A DNA stretch of 64,000 nucleotides from positions 482,501 through 546,500 of the forward strand of contig JAEMWC010000073.1 in NCBI GenBank assembly GCA_016490735.1, given 5' to 3'. The DNA is from Pachyseris speciosa. Taxonomy: Eukaryota; Cnidaria; Anthozoa; Scleractinia; Pachyseridae. The notes under the pieces were generated by a model. It worked only from the letters and a program-made list of their open reading frames with translations. It was not told the origin of the DNA and searched no databases. Position 1 is the first letter of the stretch; each line of letters opens with the position of its first letter. Positions 11,754-23,100 of the stretch are shown here, piece by piece. The position numbers and the translations under genes are program-made.

Positions 11754-13166
11754 TTAATTCGCATGCTTAAAGTTTATTTGGCGTTTAGTTAGTTTGCTCG
11801 TGTTCAGTGTCTTCCAAGGATAGCACCCAGTCTTTTTTAGAAAAAGTCTTTTTTTTTCAGCTAGGTCGTCTACTTTTATGCATTCCGTTTTTATACCAGA
11901 TGGCTTTAACGTCTCAGAAGTTAATTGCATGTAGACGACTTTAACGTGTCGAGCATAAAAATGGCCAATGAAATCTGTTCCACGATGAATTAACAGCATA
12001 GCAAGGCCACTTAATAGATCTTCTGTCAGTGATGACTGAGTCCATAAGTTCAGACAGTGTAGGGCTGAGAAGGAGCGCCTGCAACTGTGGCTTCTGACAG
12101 GTGTGGTTAGAAAGACTGACAGCACCTTGTAAATGGTGGGAAATTCTTGCGGACTGCAATCAGGCATTGCTCCCTCTTCTTCTGACTCTGGCTCCATCGT
12201 GTGTTTCATCCTCCACCTTGCCAGCTCTTTGTCAAAAGTAGACTTCTCCGAGAAATCTAGATGCTTGCTGAAGTAGCTCTTGATCTTCGCGATGTGCCTG
12301 TCAGTTAACTTGGGCAAGTACAAAGGGAACAGGTTTTGAGCGGTAATGAGGCCTTCATGCTGGATTGAAAATCTCGTTTCAAGTTCACCAACAACGTGAT
12401 CTATAAGTAGATAGAACACATTAATCCTGTAGTAGTCTGATTGCTGATCGTTGTGTGCGGTGTTTGCTCGATGCCATTGAACAGTCGTATGAGGCTTTAC
12501 CAGGGTGACTTTCATTGAGTCAGCTACCTGGCTGATTCGACTCCACACCTTCTGCCAGGATTCAGCTCCTCTTGCTGATTTAATGCAATCTTTGGCGAGA
12601 GTTACGCTTTGGTATGCATCGCCAAGGTTACAGCTCTTAGCTTCTAGAGACTTTGTTACTTGGGCTAAAAATGACAGGACAAACTGAGATACTGTCAAAG
12701 CGACTATGAATTCAGAGCCTTGGAGAAGACGTGAATAAGCTGAAGCATCACGTTTAGCATCGCCACTGCCTGATGACGAAATTTCATCCAGAGCTAGAAG
12801 TACAGAGCCATATTTAGCAAGAAGAGCAGAGAGGGTAGTAACTTTTGCACTCCAACGAGTAGCACAAAATTTCGGTACAGTCTGTTGCTTCCTTCCCTCT
12901 TCCAATGTTTTGGCAGATTCATCTTCATCTTTATCAGCACACGAAACTACAGCGCTCAACAGTTCACTGTCATCAGTGGCTGCAGCAGTCTGAAGAAATA
13001 TTTCTTTCCTTTTGGCGCTGCCACTAAGAAACCACGTAAGTTTGCTGACTTTATCAAACAGATTCTGAATGTATCGCACAACTTTGCAACCACTCAAGAT
13101 TGCGATGGTCAAAACGTGGGACCTGCAGTGAACGTCCGTGACATTAGGGTACTTCTCTGCAACTTA
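11754..13166 (-). pseudogene. hAT-family transposase, C-terminal ~470 codons, 5'-truncated by pogo insertion
   Basis: An uninterrupted frame runs from the pogo boundary (13166) to its stop at 11754. It has the CRSHVL-LAILSGC and CATRWSAKV segments of the hAT nuclease fold (first half), HRANTAHNDQQSDYYRIN in the middle, and a clear C-terminal hAT dimerisation domain (FPTIYKVLSVFLTTPVRSHS followed by CRRSFSALHCLNLW). The layout resembles the zinc-finger MYM/P52rIPK-like hAT group. The zinc-finger N-terminus and the first catalytic aspartate are missing; upstream of 13166 the frame runs directly into pogo DNA and a stop. The lack of any internal stop over about 470 codons suggests the frame was intact until a fairly recent insertion. 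hAT transposases move elements with 8-bp target duplications; none is identified here. Confidence 0.85.
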
Positions 13167-13697
13167 CCATATTTACCCATGTATAAGTCGACCCCCTATT
13201 TTGGAGCCAAAAAATATGCTTTTCTTATTTCTGGGTCAGAAGTTTCTTGAAAAACTAATCTTGTATCTCTTAGAATTTTGTTTCAGGTACTATGGTTGCA
13301 TGAAAAAAATCACAGCAAGTTTGGACATAAAGTTTATTATTGCGTGTATGCGAGCATTTAAACGTTTTTTAGCAACACGTGTATAAGCAGCATTTTCTAC
13401 ATAATTTTTTTAAAAAGCTCACAAAATCAAAAACATACTAATCCTTAACGAACCTTTATTGTTGTGGTGAGTTGTAAAGCAGGTTTAGAAGACAGGCTAA
13501 ATGCCAAAGAAGCTCAAGAAACTTCGAAAATGCCTCGATAAACAAAGTGCCTTGCTGCCTGGGAACTTGGTAACCAAGCTAGCTACTAGGTTGGTTGGGT
13601 ACTGGTAACTAATAACTGAGGAAAAGGAGAACGTTGTAGAAAGGGAAAAATAAAGACACATTTTTATTGTTGATCATTGACTTTTTTCTGACTTGGT

Positions 13698-13713
13698 GGC
13701 TCCTAAAGGAGCC
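13698..13713 (-). promoter_or_regulatory. Histone-type 3' stem-loop downstream of pogo transposase (second copy)
   Basis: On the minus strand the 16 nt read GGCTCC-TTTA-GGAGCC. It starts 31 nt after TAG at 13745-13747. Compared with 7177-7192, stem pairs 3 and 6 are C-G here and T-A there, so pairing is kept although the bases changed. The flank downstream (AAGTCAGAAAAAAGTCAATG) is shared with the other copy. An AATAAA follows about 45 nt further on, so either processing route is possible. Confidence 0.6.
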
Positions 13714-13744
13714 GTTGTTTTTTTTTAGCACGCACACCTGCACA

Positions 13745-14263
13745 CTAAAATCCCTCAAATTCATCTTCGTCATTGCTCTCTCCGAACAAGCTTTGTCACT
13801 GTTCCTTGGTCAGCTGGTCGTCATACACATCTTTGTCTTCACTTTCCTGTTCTGGGTTAGCGTCTTCTTCCCACAGAATGTCGTCTTCGGTGCCATTGAT
13901 GGAGTTGGAGATTCCACAATTCTTAAATGATTGGGCGACCATCTCTTCGGGAAGACCATGCCATGCCTCTAAGACCCAGGAAGTCACGGTTGCCAACGAA
14001 GGTGCCTTCACATTTCCAGCCGGAGTTAAGCTTTTCTCTCCCTCGACCATCCATGTCATCCATCTTTCTCGCATACGGTCTTTGAATGGTTTATTTAGGC
14101 AGACATCTAGTGGCTGTAGGATGCTGGTCAATCCGCCGGGTATCAGTGCGACGTCTGAGTTAAATATTCGTAATCCAAAAGGATCAGTTGCTGCGTGGCA
14201 CAGTAAAAATGGCATGCTTTGTATGTTGCTAAAACCACTTAAACATTTCCACCAGAACTTCAA
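13745..14263 (-). pseudogene. pogo transposase, C-terminal fragment (DDE_1)
   Basis: The frame contains NSDVALIPGGLTSILQPLDV, LNKPFKDRMRERW, VTSWVLEAWHGLPEEMV, SFKNCGISNSINGTEDD and an acidic tail, which is the end of the DDE_1 nuclease domain plus C-terminal region of pogo/Tigger transposases. The catalytic aspartates upstream are missing. A TGA at 13796-13798 is followed in frame by an acidic stretch ending DEDEFEGF and TAG at 13745-13747, so the TGA is probably a mutation within the original tail. Confidence 0.85.
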
Positions 14264-14300
14264 TGGTCCAGGGGTTTTCTTCTATCGTTATTCCACCTAA

Positions 14301-14983
14301 GAGGAAAATACTTATGAAAATGCTTATACATGTGAAAGAAAATTAATTGCTACGTAACCATCACAAATAGATTCTGCAACTTAGATTCTTCAGTCAATCA
14401 TATCAAGAAGCCCTCCAAAAATCAGAGTACCGTTGACACTATTTTGCATAACACTGCTGATGGTTTATGAAAACTGAATGTAAAGACAAATTATAAATTC
14501 TTTCAATTGTATTAAACGTACCTTCCATGCTAGTCGATTCCTCACTTGTTTGCTTCTCATCGTTGTTCCTATCGTTGTTCTCATCATTAGAGCTATCAAA
14601 TTTTTAAAAGTTAAGCTTAATTTCATAGAGTATTCAATCACTGGACAGTTAAATTGCCATGTTGTTTTGTCCAATCTACAAAACTGAAGTGGCTCACCGA
14701 TTTTCAAACTACAACGAGCTAAGAATGATGACAGCAACCAAGGCAACTATTAGATGTATTAAAGAACACACGTTGTAGTTTGGTACTTACCTTTTTTTGG
14801 CGTCAAAGAAGTCCATTATACCTCGTTGAGTGGGAGCCGGGTGCTTTCTTCCCTACATTTTCCCAGCTGATTGAGAGAGAAACGTTTTGCAAACATTGGC
14901 AAGAAACATGCGTCAACCGTTTCCCGCCAAATTCTAAACCACAGGCAGCCCAAATTACATAATTATTATTGTCATAACAAACC
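14301..14983. other. Mostly unrecognised; possible small first exon on minus strand
   Basis: At 14797-14820 the minus strand reads ATG for MDFFDAKK followed by AG|GTAAGT, a strong 5' splice site, about 20 nt after a run of open leader. It may be the first exon of a lost gene, possibly of the hAT or pogo element, but the link is not shown. The rest has nothing recognisable. Confidence 0.3.
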
Positions 14984-15359
14984 TTTTTTTTTTTTTTTTT
15001 AATACACTACATTACAATACATTATTGTTTTACCGTGCTATGTTTTAAACATTACATTTGTGGAAAAACATGAGCGAAAAGAAATTAAAAGTGAAATACA
15101 AAATGAAGTTACAAAAGGACATGCAAATACGAGAAAAAAAAGCGAACTAGATAAAAATAGAAAACACAAATAAGCAAAATAAAACAAAACGGAGCAATAC
15201 AGAGCTGGTACTAGTACAGGCCAAGCTACAATATTTATCATCTATCGGCGCTGATTTAAGCTTTAAAGAGAGTCTTATTTCAGGTTAGAGAAGAAAAGCG
15301 TCAATTACGTCTTGCGAGAATAGGGTCATACAGATATCCAGTTGAAATACAGAAGTTTT

Positions 15360-18137
15360 TTAAAGCTCAATATACACTGCAAGAGGTTCCCACTTTTTCC
15401 TGTCACCACCTTTTGTCTCCAGCTCGTATCTTGATTTCAGAAAAAGCAGATAATGCTCAAAGTGGGGTAAAGTTTCGTTTGTTTTAGCAAGCCAGATATG
15501 ATATCGTGCTAGCAGTAAACAGTAGTTAATTTGGAGGGCATATTTCGAGGTGTCAGGCTTTAGTCCGAGAGCAGTAATATTCCATAGCGTGAAATTGTTC
15601 TGCATAATATTCAAATTTTGTAGCCATTCCACTATACTTTTCCAAAGCTTAGAGGTTTTTTGACATGTCCAAAAAAGATGTATTAGTGTTTCAGGCGCGT
15701 TTTGACAGAAGGTGCAATTTTCATTTTCCTTCAGCTTAATTTTGAACAGGAAATTGTTAGTTGCCAGACGTCTGTGAAGAAGTTTAAAATGGAATTCTAT
15801 TAACTTTGTGCTTTTGGTGCTGCGCAAAGCCAAAAGATATGCCGAGCTCCAGTCGAGGTTTTCACTGCTCAAACTGCAGTCCATAAGCCATTTCTTTTGG
15901 CTATTCCTTGGAGCTCCACCTTTGTTTCTGACTAAGGATTTATATACCAGTGCACTAACTTTTTTGGACTTTAAAATTTTTGTGCTAAGAGGTTCGTATT
16001 CTTGTTTATCATCGTTCTCTTGCTTGAGGCTGCTATTGCCAAGTGCCTTGACAGTTGATATAAGGCCGTAAAAACGAAGTGGAGCAGCATTCAGGTCGTA
16101 TTTTACCTGGAAATCTTTTAGAGAAATTAAGGTAGCTATTGCATTCTGGTTTTTGCAAATGTTTTACTTTAGTAATGCCTTTTGAGCACCAGTCCTTGGT
16201 TTGTTTTCTATTCTTATTAAGGAATTGTGCCATAGGTTTTGTTCTTGGAAATGCTCCAAAGACAGTAATTGCTGTTCGAAATTAACTTCCGCCCAAATTT
16301 CCAATATTTCTTCGAGAAACACGTCGGAGACTATGAGCGACTTTTTTGTATCTTTTGTATTAAGGTTACCAATAAATACGTTTTTGCCTCCGTGATTTTT
16401 CAAGGCTAAGTCGATAAAAACTTTCCATTTTCCGTTGTTCGTGGAATCCAAGTATTTTTTTATCCAAGTTGTTTTAAGCGATTTGTTGAAAGAGACAAGG
16501 TCAATCATCTTAAGGCCACCCTCGCAATAATCATTAATCATAATTTTTCGTTTGATTTTGTCTCCCTTCCCGTTCCAAAGGAATTGATAAAACAATGTAT
16601 TAATCTCATTTATTGCGTGATAATTGGAAGGCATGGGAGATAGCAAATAGACTAGTTGCGAGGCGGCTAAGGACTTAAGCACGGTGATTCGCCCCAGCAA
16701 GGTTAGCCTACGATACTTCCAGCAGCTCAGAATTTTTCTTATCTTTTCAATCTTTTCATTATAATTTAAGCGTGCAGATATTTCAGGTTTGACTGACAAC
16801 CACAACCCTAAGGTTTTCACCTTACATTTCGGCCACTTAAAATCCCTTCCTGGCAAAATAAGCTGTTCATTGCCAATGCTGGAACCTATCCAAAGAGCTT
16901 CCGTTTTTTTGTTATTTAGTCTGAGACCCGAGACTTTACTGAAGTCATCTAGCAAATTAAGTGCTGAAGCAAGCGCTTCTCTTGAGCCATCCAAAATAAG
17001 TGAGGTATCGTCTGCATATTGGCTAATTTTAATTTCGTTATTGTCAACAGAGATGCCTTTTATGTTTACGTTGTTTCTAACTGCCTTGGCAAACACTTCA
17101 GCGGAAAGGATAAATAGATATGGTGACAAGGGGCAGCCTTGTCTAACGCCTTGAAGAGTCTGGAAAAAGTTGGTTGACCACCCGTTATTTAGAACACAAC
17201 TTTCCGTTTCGCAATAGAGAACTTTTACCCAATTAATGATCGATGGGCCAAACCTGAAGAAGCGTAAGGAGTTAACGATAAAAGACCATTCGAGCGAGTC
17301 GAAAGCTTTTTCGAAGTCTATAAAGAGCAGTAAACCAGGAATATTTTCCTTTGCGGCATATTGGATGATGCAGTCTATGAGACGGATATTTTCTCCAATA
17401 AATCTGTTCTTCATAAATCCTGTCTGATCGTTGTTTATGATGCTGGGAAGTACAGATTTGATTCGATTTGCAAGAGCTTTTGCAGCGATCTTATAGTCCG
17501 TGTTTAAAAGAGTTATGGGGCGCCAGTTTTTTATGTAGTACAGGTTCGCATCCTTTTTCGGAATAAGCTTAATGACACCCCGTCTTTGTGTTATGGAGAG
17601 GCAGCCAGATTCAAAGGCATAGTTGAGAGCCGAAACTAACAAAGTGGAAATATCTTTCCTAAAAATTTTATAAAACTCGGCTGGTAGGCCATCTGTTCCA
17701 GGCGTTTTGTTTGAATCCATACTCTTTACAGCTTCTGCGCATTCTTTTTCAAATAAAAAGCCTTCGCAAAAATTTCGTTCCTCGTGACTTAAGACAGTTT
17801 CGTTCGCTTGTTGAAAGAAGTCCGATGCAAAGTCATTGTTGACTTTGGAAGTGTAAAGGTGTTTGTAGAAGGATTCACATTCAGATAGGATTGCTTTGTC
17901 GGAAGTGGCGAAATCTGTCTCGTTAATTTTCAGTTGACTAATTGTCCCTTGTTTAAAATGTCTCTTTTCAAGATTAAGAAAGTACTTGGTGTTTCTTTCT
18001 CCTTCATTATACCACAGGGACTTTGATCTGAGAATTGCACCTTTAGTCCGATGTTCGATTATTTTTTCGAGATCGCGTTTTAATAAATTGATTCTCTCTA
18101 TAATACTCTGATTTTGGGGTTCATTATTGTTTGCCAT
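15360..18137 (-). pseudogene. LINE ORF2: reverse transcriptase and C-terminal zinc knuckle
   Basis: The main frame 16164-18137 (657 codons) holds the whole RT domain: NWRPITLLNTDYKI, AKALANRIKSVLP, NDQTGFMKNRFIGENIR, LFIDFEKAFDSLEW (first aspartate), GVRQGCPLSPYLFIL, QYADDTSLIL (catalytic DD) and LGLWLS. After frameshifts between about 15900 and 16230 it continues to 15360-15884, which has a zinc knuckle, CTFC-x8-H-x4-C. It would copy element RNA at a nicked target. It is separated from the endonuclease part by a one-base indel in a purine run near 18180-18190: the two halves join as NNKER-ENDLEN if one base is allowed for. With at least three shifts the product is not made whole. Confidence 0.92.
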
Positions 18138-18177
18138 GTCAAGTTGTTTTTGTAGTATGGTTATTGTATTTTCCAGG

Positions 18178-19119
18178 TCATTTTCTCTCTTTGTTGTTGC
18201 TGATTTGTGATAAAGCAGCGTAAGAGATTGACTTCTCTCGTACTTTAAGTTTTACCATCTCCCAGAGTAAGGCGGGATTTACCGAGACATCATTTTCATA
18301 TTCAAATACGGTTTCTTGAATTGTTGTTCTTATTTCTTCGAGGTACCTGGCGTCAGACAGAAATGAAGTGTTCAACTTCCAAAACCCTTTTCCCCTCGGA
18401 TTTGAATGTAAGGATAAGCTAAGGGTAATCATGGAATGATCAGTTTTAAACCCTGGAATAATATCTGCCTGAGTGATATTACAAATAGATGATTGGCTTA
18501 CAAGAAAGAAATCAAGTCTGCAGTGGATATCAGGTTGCCGTTGGCGCCAAGTATATCTCGTGGCCTCCGGGTTGAGAATTCTCCATGCATCAGACAATTC
18601 GAGGCTCTCGGAGAGATCCTGTACTACTTTCAAAGCATTCTTATGAGTTTTCGCGAGGCCTCCTTTTTTGTCCTTATTAAGGTCAAGCACTAAATTAAAA
18701 TCGCCTCCAATTATAATTTCTTCGCAGTGGAAGCTGGATAAGTGATCAAAAAAGGCACGAAAGAAATTTGGATCGTCTTCATTGGGAGCGTATATGTTAG
18801 CCAAAGTTAAAGGTTTGCCGTTTGCTTCGATGTCACAAATTATGAAGCGGCCGTTTGGGTCTGAAAAAACCTTAAGGATCTGTAAATTAAAAGTGTTGTT
18901 GAAAAGAATGCTGACTCCCGCTTTATTGCTTGAACAACAACTAAAAAGCGTTTTATAGCCCCATTCACAAGCCCATAGATTCGCGGTGTTTTCAGAACAA
19001 TGGACCTCTTGCAGCATGTATATTGAGAGTTTTTTTGATCTCAGCCAATTAAACACCTCTCTTCTTTTAGTGTTGTTCCCTATTCCCCTGACATTAAGTG
19101 AAGCTATTTTCAAATCCAT
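18178..19119 (-). pseudogene. LINE ORF2 N-terminus: apurinic-like endonuclease
   Basis: This is a 313-codon frame with the complete endonuclease fold: IASLNVRGIGNNTKRREVF, MLQEVH (catalytic glutamate), NIYAPNEDDPNFF, IIGGDFNLVLD (D-x-N pair), YTWRQRQPDIHCRLDFFLVS and KTDHSMITLSL (terminal DH). The start codon opens directly on the domain. It nicks target DNA to prime reverse transcription. The frame ends in TGA because of the indel described for the RT part, so the polyprotein is split. Confidence 0.92.
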
Positions 19120-19524
19120 TGTTTTACGCTGAATTTAGAGAAATTAGATTGGCTGTTTTGCATTTGTAGCCGATTTGCATATAATTCCTAGCTTCGAACT
19201 TTTGTTTAGGAAAACGTTTGTTTTGCTCCGAAAAACCAAACAAAACAGTTAAATAGAAAGCAATAGAGTGCTGTGCACAAGTAAAAAATAACAGAAAATT
19301 AAACCTAATTGGAAGCGACGACATTGAAGTTGCGTGGAAGAAAAGAAAGTAAACACAAAAGCATATATAATAAGACACCCCTAAAATAATTATGTTTAAG
19401 AGCATTTGGTAGTATAGCGTGGGAGGAAAAAAAGAGAATTTCCCAATCTCCTTTTAAAAGATGTAACGGGTCACATCAGTGAAACGCCTAAAGATCAATA
19501 AAGATAACGGAAATTTATCAATTC

Positions 19525-20100
19525 TTAAAGGTCTCCTAAGTCGTTTTTGTCGTAGATTCTTATCGGTCTACTCGCCGGGGAGATTTTAACAAAAACTTTT
19601 CCATCTATGGTCCAAGCACTTGAAATAATATTGTTCTTACGTTTTTTGTTGGCTTCCTTCAACAGCTCTCGTCTGAAAGAGGTTAGGTTCTCGTTTATAT
19701 ATATGCCTTTCGAAGAGACAATCGAAGCAGCAGATGACTCGGGAAAAACAACCGACAAAGAGGTGTTCCTCAATTTTGTTCGCTGCTTGCAAAGTTCAGC
19801 TTTCTTTTTGTGACTGACAAATTTGACGATTATAGGCTTTGCTCCACAACTTCTTCTCGAATTTTAATATTGTCTCAAGATATTGTTGACATTGATCTGA
19901 ATGTCGATGAGAACTTCTTTTAGATCGGCTCGTGTTGGCTCGTGTTCGTCTGTGATAGCAGCGGCAGAGTTAGAACTTGATGCATCGTCAAGCTGTAATT
20001 CGGTGTCCGCCATGTTTAATCGTTTTGAGGAAGACAGTTCTTCAGTTTCAATGGAGCCACGCTCTCCTCTCTTGTTCTTTTTGGCTAACTTGCCGGTCAT
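19525..20100 (-). pseudogene. LINE ORF1 remnant
   Basis: The block 19525-19773, extended to about 19840 in frame, has the end of an RNA-binding domain (KPIIVKFVSHKKK) and the C-terminal domain (IYINENLTSFRRELL, IISSAWTIDGKVFVK, RPIRIYDKNDLGDL) of L1-type ORF1 nucleic-acid chaperones. The block 19864-20100 gives the hydrophilic N-terminus (TRADLKEVLIDIQINVNNIL) at the beginning of a coiled coil. The coiled-coil body and most of the RNA-recognition domain are deleted between them, and the frame changes, so ORF1 is dead. Confidence 0.75.
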
Positions 20101-20110
20101 CGATGTTTAA

Positions 20111-23100
20111 TTGAAGACGAGTGCTACTTTTCAGGTTAAAAGGCGACTTAAATATTATTTTGCAGAGATTTTGGGAAAGAGATGTGTGCCCTGCTTAAAA
20201 AACGTGGCAGCGCATCTCGGGTCCTGCGCAGTCTCTCCTATAACAATAACAAAACTTGTACTGGCCTTTGCCATGAAAGATTTTCCAAAACAATTTGGAA
20301 TTTATGTTGAAGGAAGATTTTTCAGTCAGTCAGTTGCTTTTCTTTAGATTTTGGAGAAATAGAACTACAAGAAATAGCCCAGCAAAATCAAACACAAGTC
20401 AGAAAAAGAAAAGTTATTGTTCCTGGCAGGGTAACTGTCCCCCCCCCAACTCATAACAGTTCATCAAAAGGTTACTTGTTGATTAGTAAACAAAGATTTC
20501 AGTCCCTGGGCTCATGAAATTACAACAATATATTGCTTTCTTAAGAACTTTGTTCACTAGATCACATGTCTTGAAAATAGCATTGATCAATACCATCTGT
20601 ATCATCAGGAAAGTACGTAACTCGACTCTGGTTTTGGCCAGAGAGTCCACCAGTTTGGTACATGTTTGGGTTTGGGTTACAGTCCACCTATGGCATGCAT
20701 GTCATGGTACTGCGCAGACAGTCTACCAGTTGCATACCAGTTCTGATTGGCATTACATGTACCACCACTTTGATATCTTGGAAACCTGGTTGCCCTAATA
20801 ACATCTCAAAATACCTCTGCTCTTGCTCACTAGAAAGCCATTTCATCTCAGATTTTGGTTTTTCCTCTCGCACAAGGAAGACAGTAGCCAACTTTCTTTC
20901 CAGGCTCCCAACCTTCTACGTCCTAGTCCACTTCTGCCACGGAACATTCGGCCCTCACACAAACAGTTCTCCCACACGAGATGCAGCTGTATTTTGTTTG
21001 GGATTCACGCGACCAACAAGAATTTGCACGGGTTTTTCGCCAAAGACCTCCAGTGGCTGTCATCTTGCCGAAACAATTTCTGGGCATGTAATGTTCGAGA
21101 AAATTCGACTGCAGGCTCAAATTGATGTACATTATAATTTATATCACATTAAAAGTAATTTATGCATTTCATTCAATGTGTCTGAAGTGTGACGTCTAAA
21201 ACCAACACGCATTTCACATGTTCTATCCGTTCTATGAAACGTCTCGACAGTTAATTATTAGTTTCGTTTTATATGTCGCTCTACAGACGAATTTAATCGC
21301 TATAATTAACTTTGTGTCAGTTATATTCATCTGTACTGGAACGTAATATATAGATTTAGCCAAGCCTAAAAGCAGAGCTCCACGATTATTATATTTTTAC
21401 TGGTATTGAACAAGTTTGCATGGCTTTCCTTGCACCAATATTTTATGTTTAGAGCAGTCAACAGGAATTGACCACAGTTCAAAAACCTGTGAAAACATTA
21501 AAACATTACAATACACAACGCATGTTTCTTCAAAATCAAATTTAAACCATCAAGAAACAAGCAAACAATTTCATCCCACATCGTGCTGAACGAACATTGA
21601 CCGTTTACCATTGCATTTAAATAGCTTTCCATGTTTGATCTAGGTGAAACATTTTCATTCAACATTTTGTGTTTTGAACAAATGTTTGATCATTTAGCCA
21701 CCCCAACCAACAAAGCGTGCACAGCCGGTAAAAAGCAACCAAATGAACCACACAACGTCGAAATTTCAGCGATAATACGTAAAAAATCGTTCTGCATACT
21801 CACTCTGTCTAAGTGTTTGGTGAAACCATTGTTTTTGCATTTAGCCACTGACCTAACGTTATGTTTGACAAACACAATGTTAGATGAAAATGTTTGATCA
21901 TTTAGTCATGGCTTTAATCCTTAATTTTACGAGAACTTATTGCGATTACATGTTAATAAGCTCCCAAGCGGAGTGCTTGCACGCAAACCAACTTAACAAA
22001 GCAAACAAACAATAGAAATATTTGTATTCTCCAACGGTCCTGGGGCAAGTAGGCTCTTGAACATGAATGCGAGGCTAAAAATGCGGGAAAAGTTAAATGA
22101 ATGCTCAGTGTTTTTATGGCGATCGCATGTCAAAATGCCTAAACATCACTGTTAATTTGGGGCATCTGAAAAATCGTTGCTCTAGTCAGAATGGAGGTTA
22201 AAAGGATTCGGGATTGTATCATATTTTGTAACCAACTTTCACGTTTACAACATCGCTGACAACTCAAAGTTGTCATTAATTCTAAACTAAGTTTGTGAGC
22301 TTTTTCCGTCAGCTCAACTAGTTCTCCCTTTTTGTTGGAGACAGATATCACTCAAGCCTGTAGGTAATTTTTAAGCTCTGAAATCTTCCAATTTTTAACT
22401 TATTTTTCCTTTTCCACCAAACCGGCCATACTTTCCATATAAATTTATTCTATTTTGCAAGACTGTTGATGCATTAACCTCACATACATGTTCAAGAGCT
22501 TACTCATCCCTGGGCCATCGGGGGAATACGAATATTGTCTATTCAACTACTTCATTGGCTCCAAAACGAGTAAAGATGATTGTTATTTATATCCAGTCGA
22601 GAGAAAAATACAAGTTTTATTCCTGAGCAACTGTAACAATGATTTAACCGAATGGTAAGCTTCAAATTGTTTAATTTACCTCACTGTCCTGTGTTTTAGA
22701 GGCAGCGTCAACAAAACCAGGATTGGATCACAGATTGGATCATGGATCGGATCACAAGACTGAAATGTGTTAAATATAAATGAATCAAGCTAAACTCAAA
22801 TCGCATGAATGAAATTGAATCATGTGGAAAGGAGTGGGCGAGAGACTGCCTAGCAAATATTGCCAAAATACCCCTGATAACTTTGTGGAATAACCTTTAT
22901 AGCCCGTTACTTTGCCTTGCTTTCAGTTCAAAGTTCTGGCAGTATTTGCTAGGCGTTCTCAGCAAGTCAACAAAACGTTTCATTTTATTTAGATTTGGTA
23001 TCCTACAATAAAGGTTAATATCAATGGTAACAATATTAAAGAAGAACGTTTGAATCAAAATACACTAAAAACCAGATAATGACAGACAATGTTTGTTTGC

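Larger units (their letters stand above)
13167..14300 (-). mobile_element. pogo/Tigger-type transposon (one end found)
   Basis: The left terminus is TA at 13165-13166 followed by CCATATTTACCCATGTATAA and GTCGACCCC, a pogo-type end different from the copy at 6938. A transposase remnant, a histone-type stem-loop and an AATAAA follow in minus orientation. I could not find the matching right terminus, so the other edge is open and the stated end is only where recognisable coding stops. The element interrupts the hAT frame. Confidence 0.7.
14984..20110 (-). mobile_element. L1/Tx1-like LINE retrotransposon, near full length, inactive
   Basis: A run of 17 T at 14984-15000 is the poly(A) tail of a minus-strand element. 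Going upstream come a 3' UTR, ORF2 (15360-19119), a 400-bp spacer and ORF1 remnants (19525-20100). The order ORF1, endonuclease, reverse transcriptase, CCHC and poly(A) is that of the L1 group. The 5' edge is approximate. ORF2 is cut by few frameshifts, which suggests a fairly young copy. Confidence 0.9.

Noticed and set aside
13773..14300. 175-codon plus-strand ORF
   Set aside because: It is the antisense shadow of the pogo transposase fragment.
20662..21192. 176-codon plus-strand ORF
   Set aside because: The protein looks random; the antisense strand has a Cys-rich pattern with stops that is a more likely, though weak, remnant.
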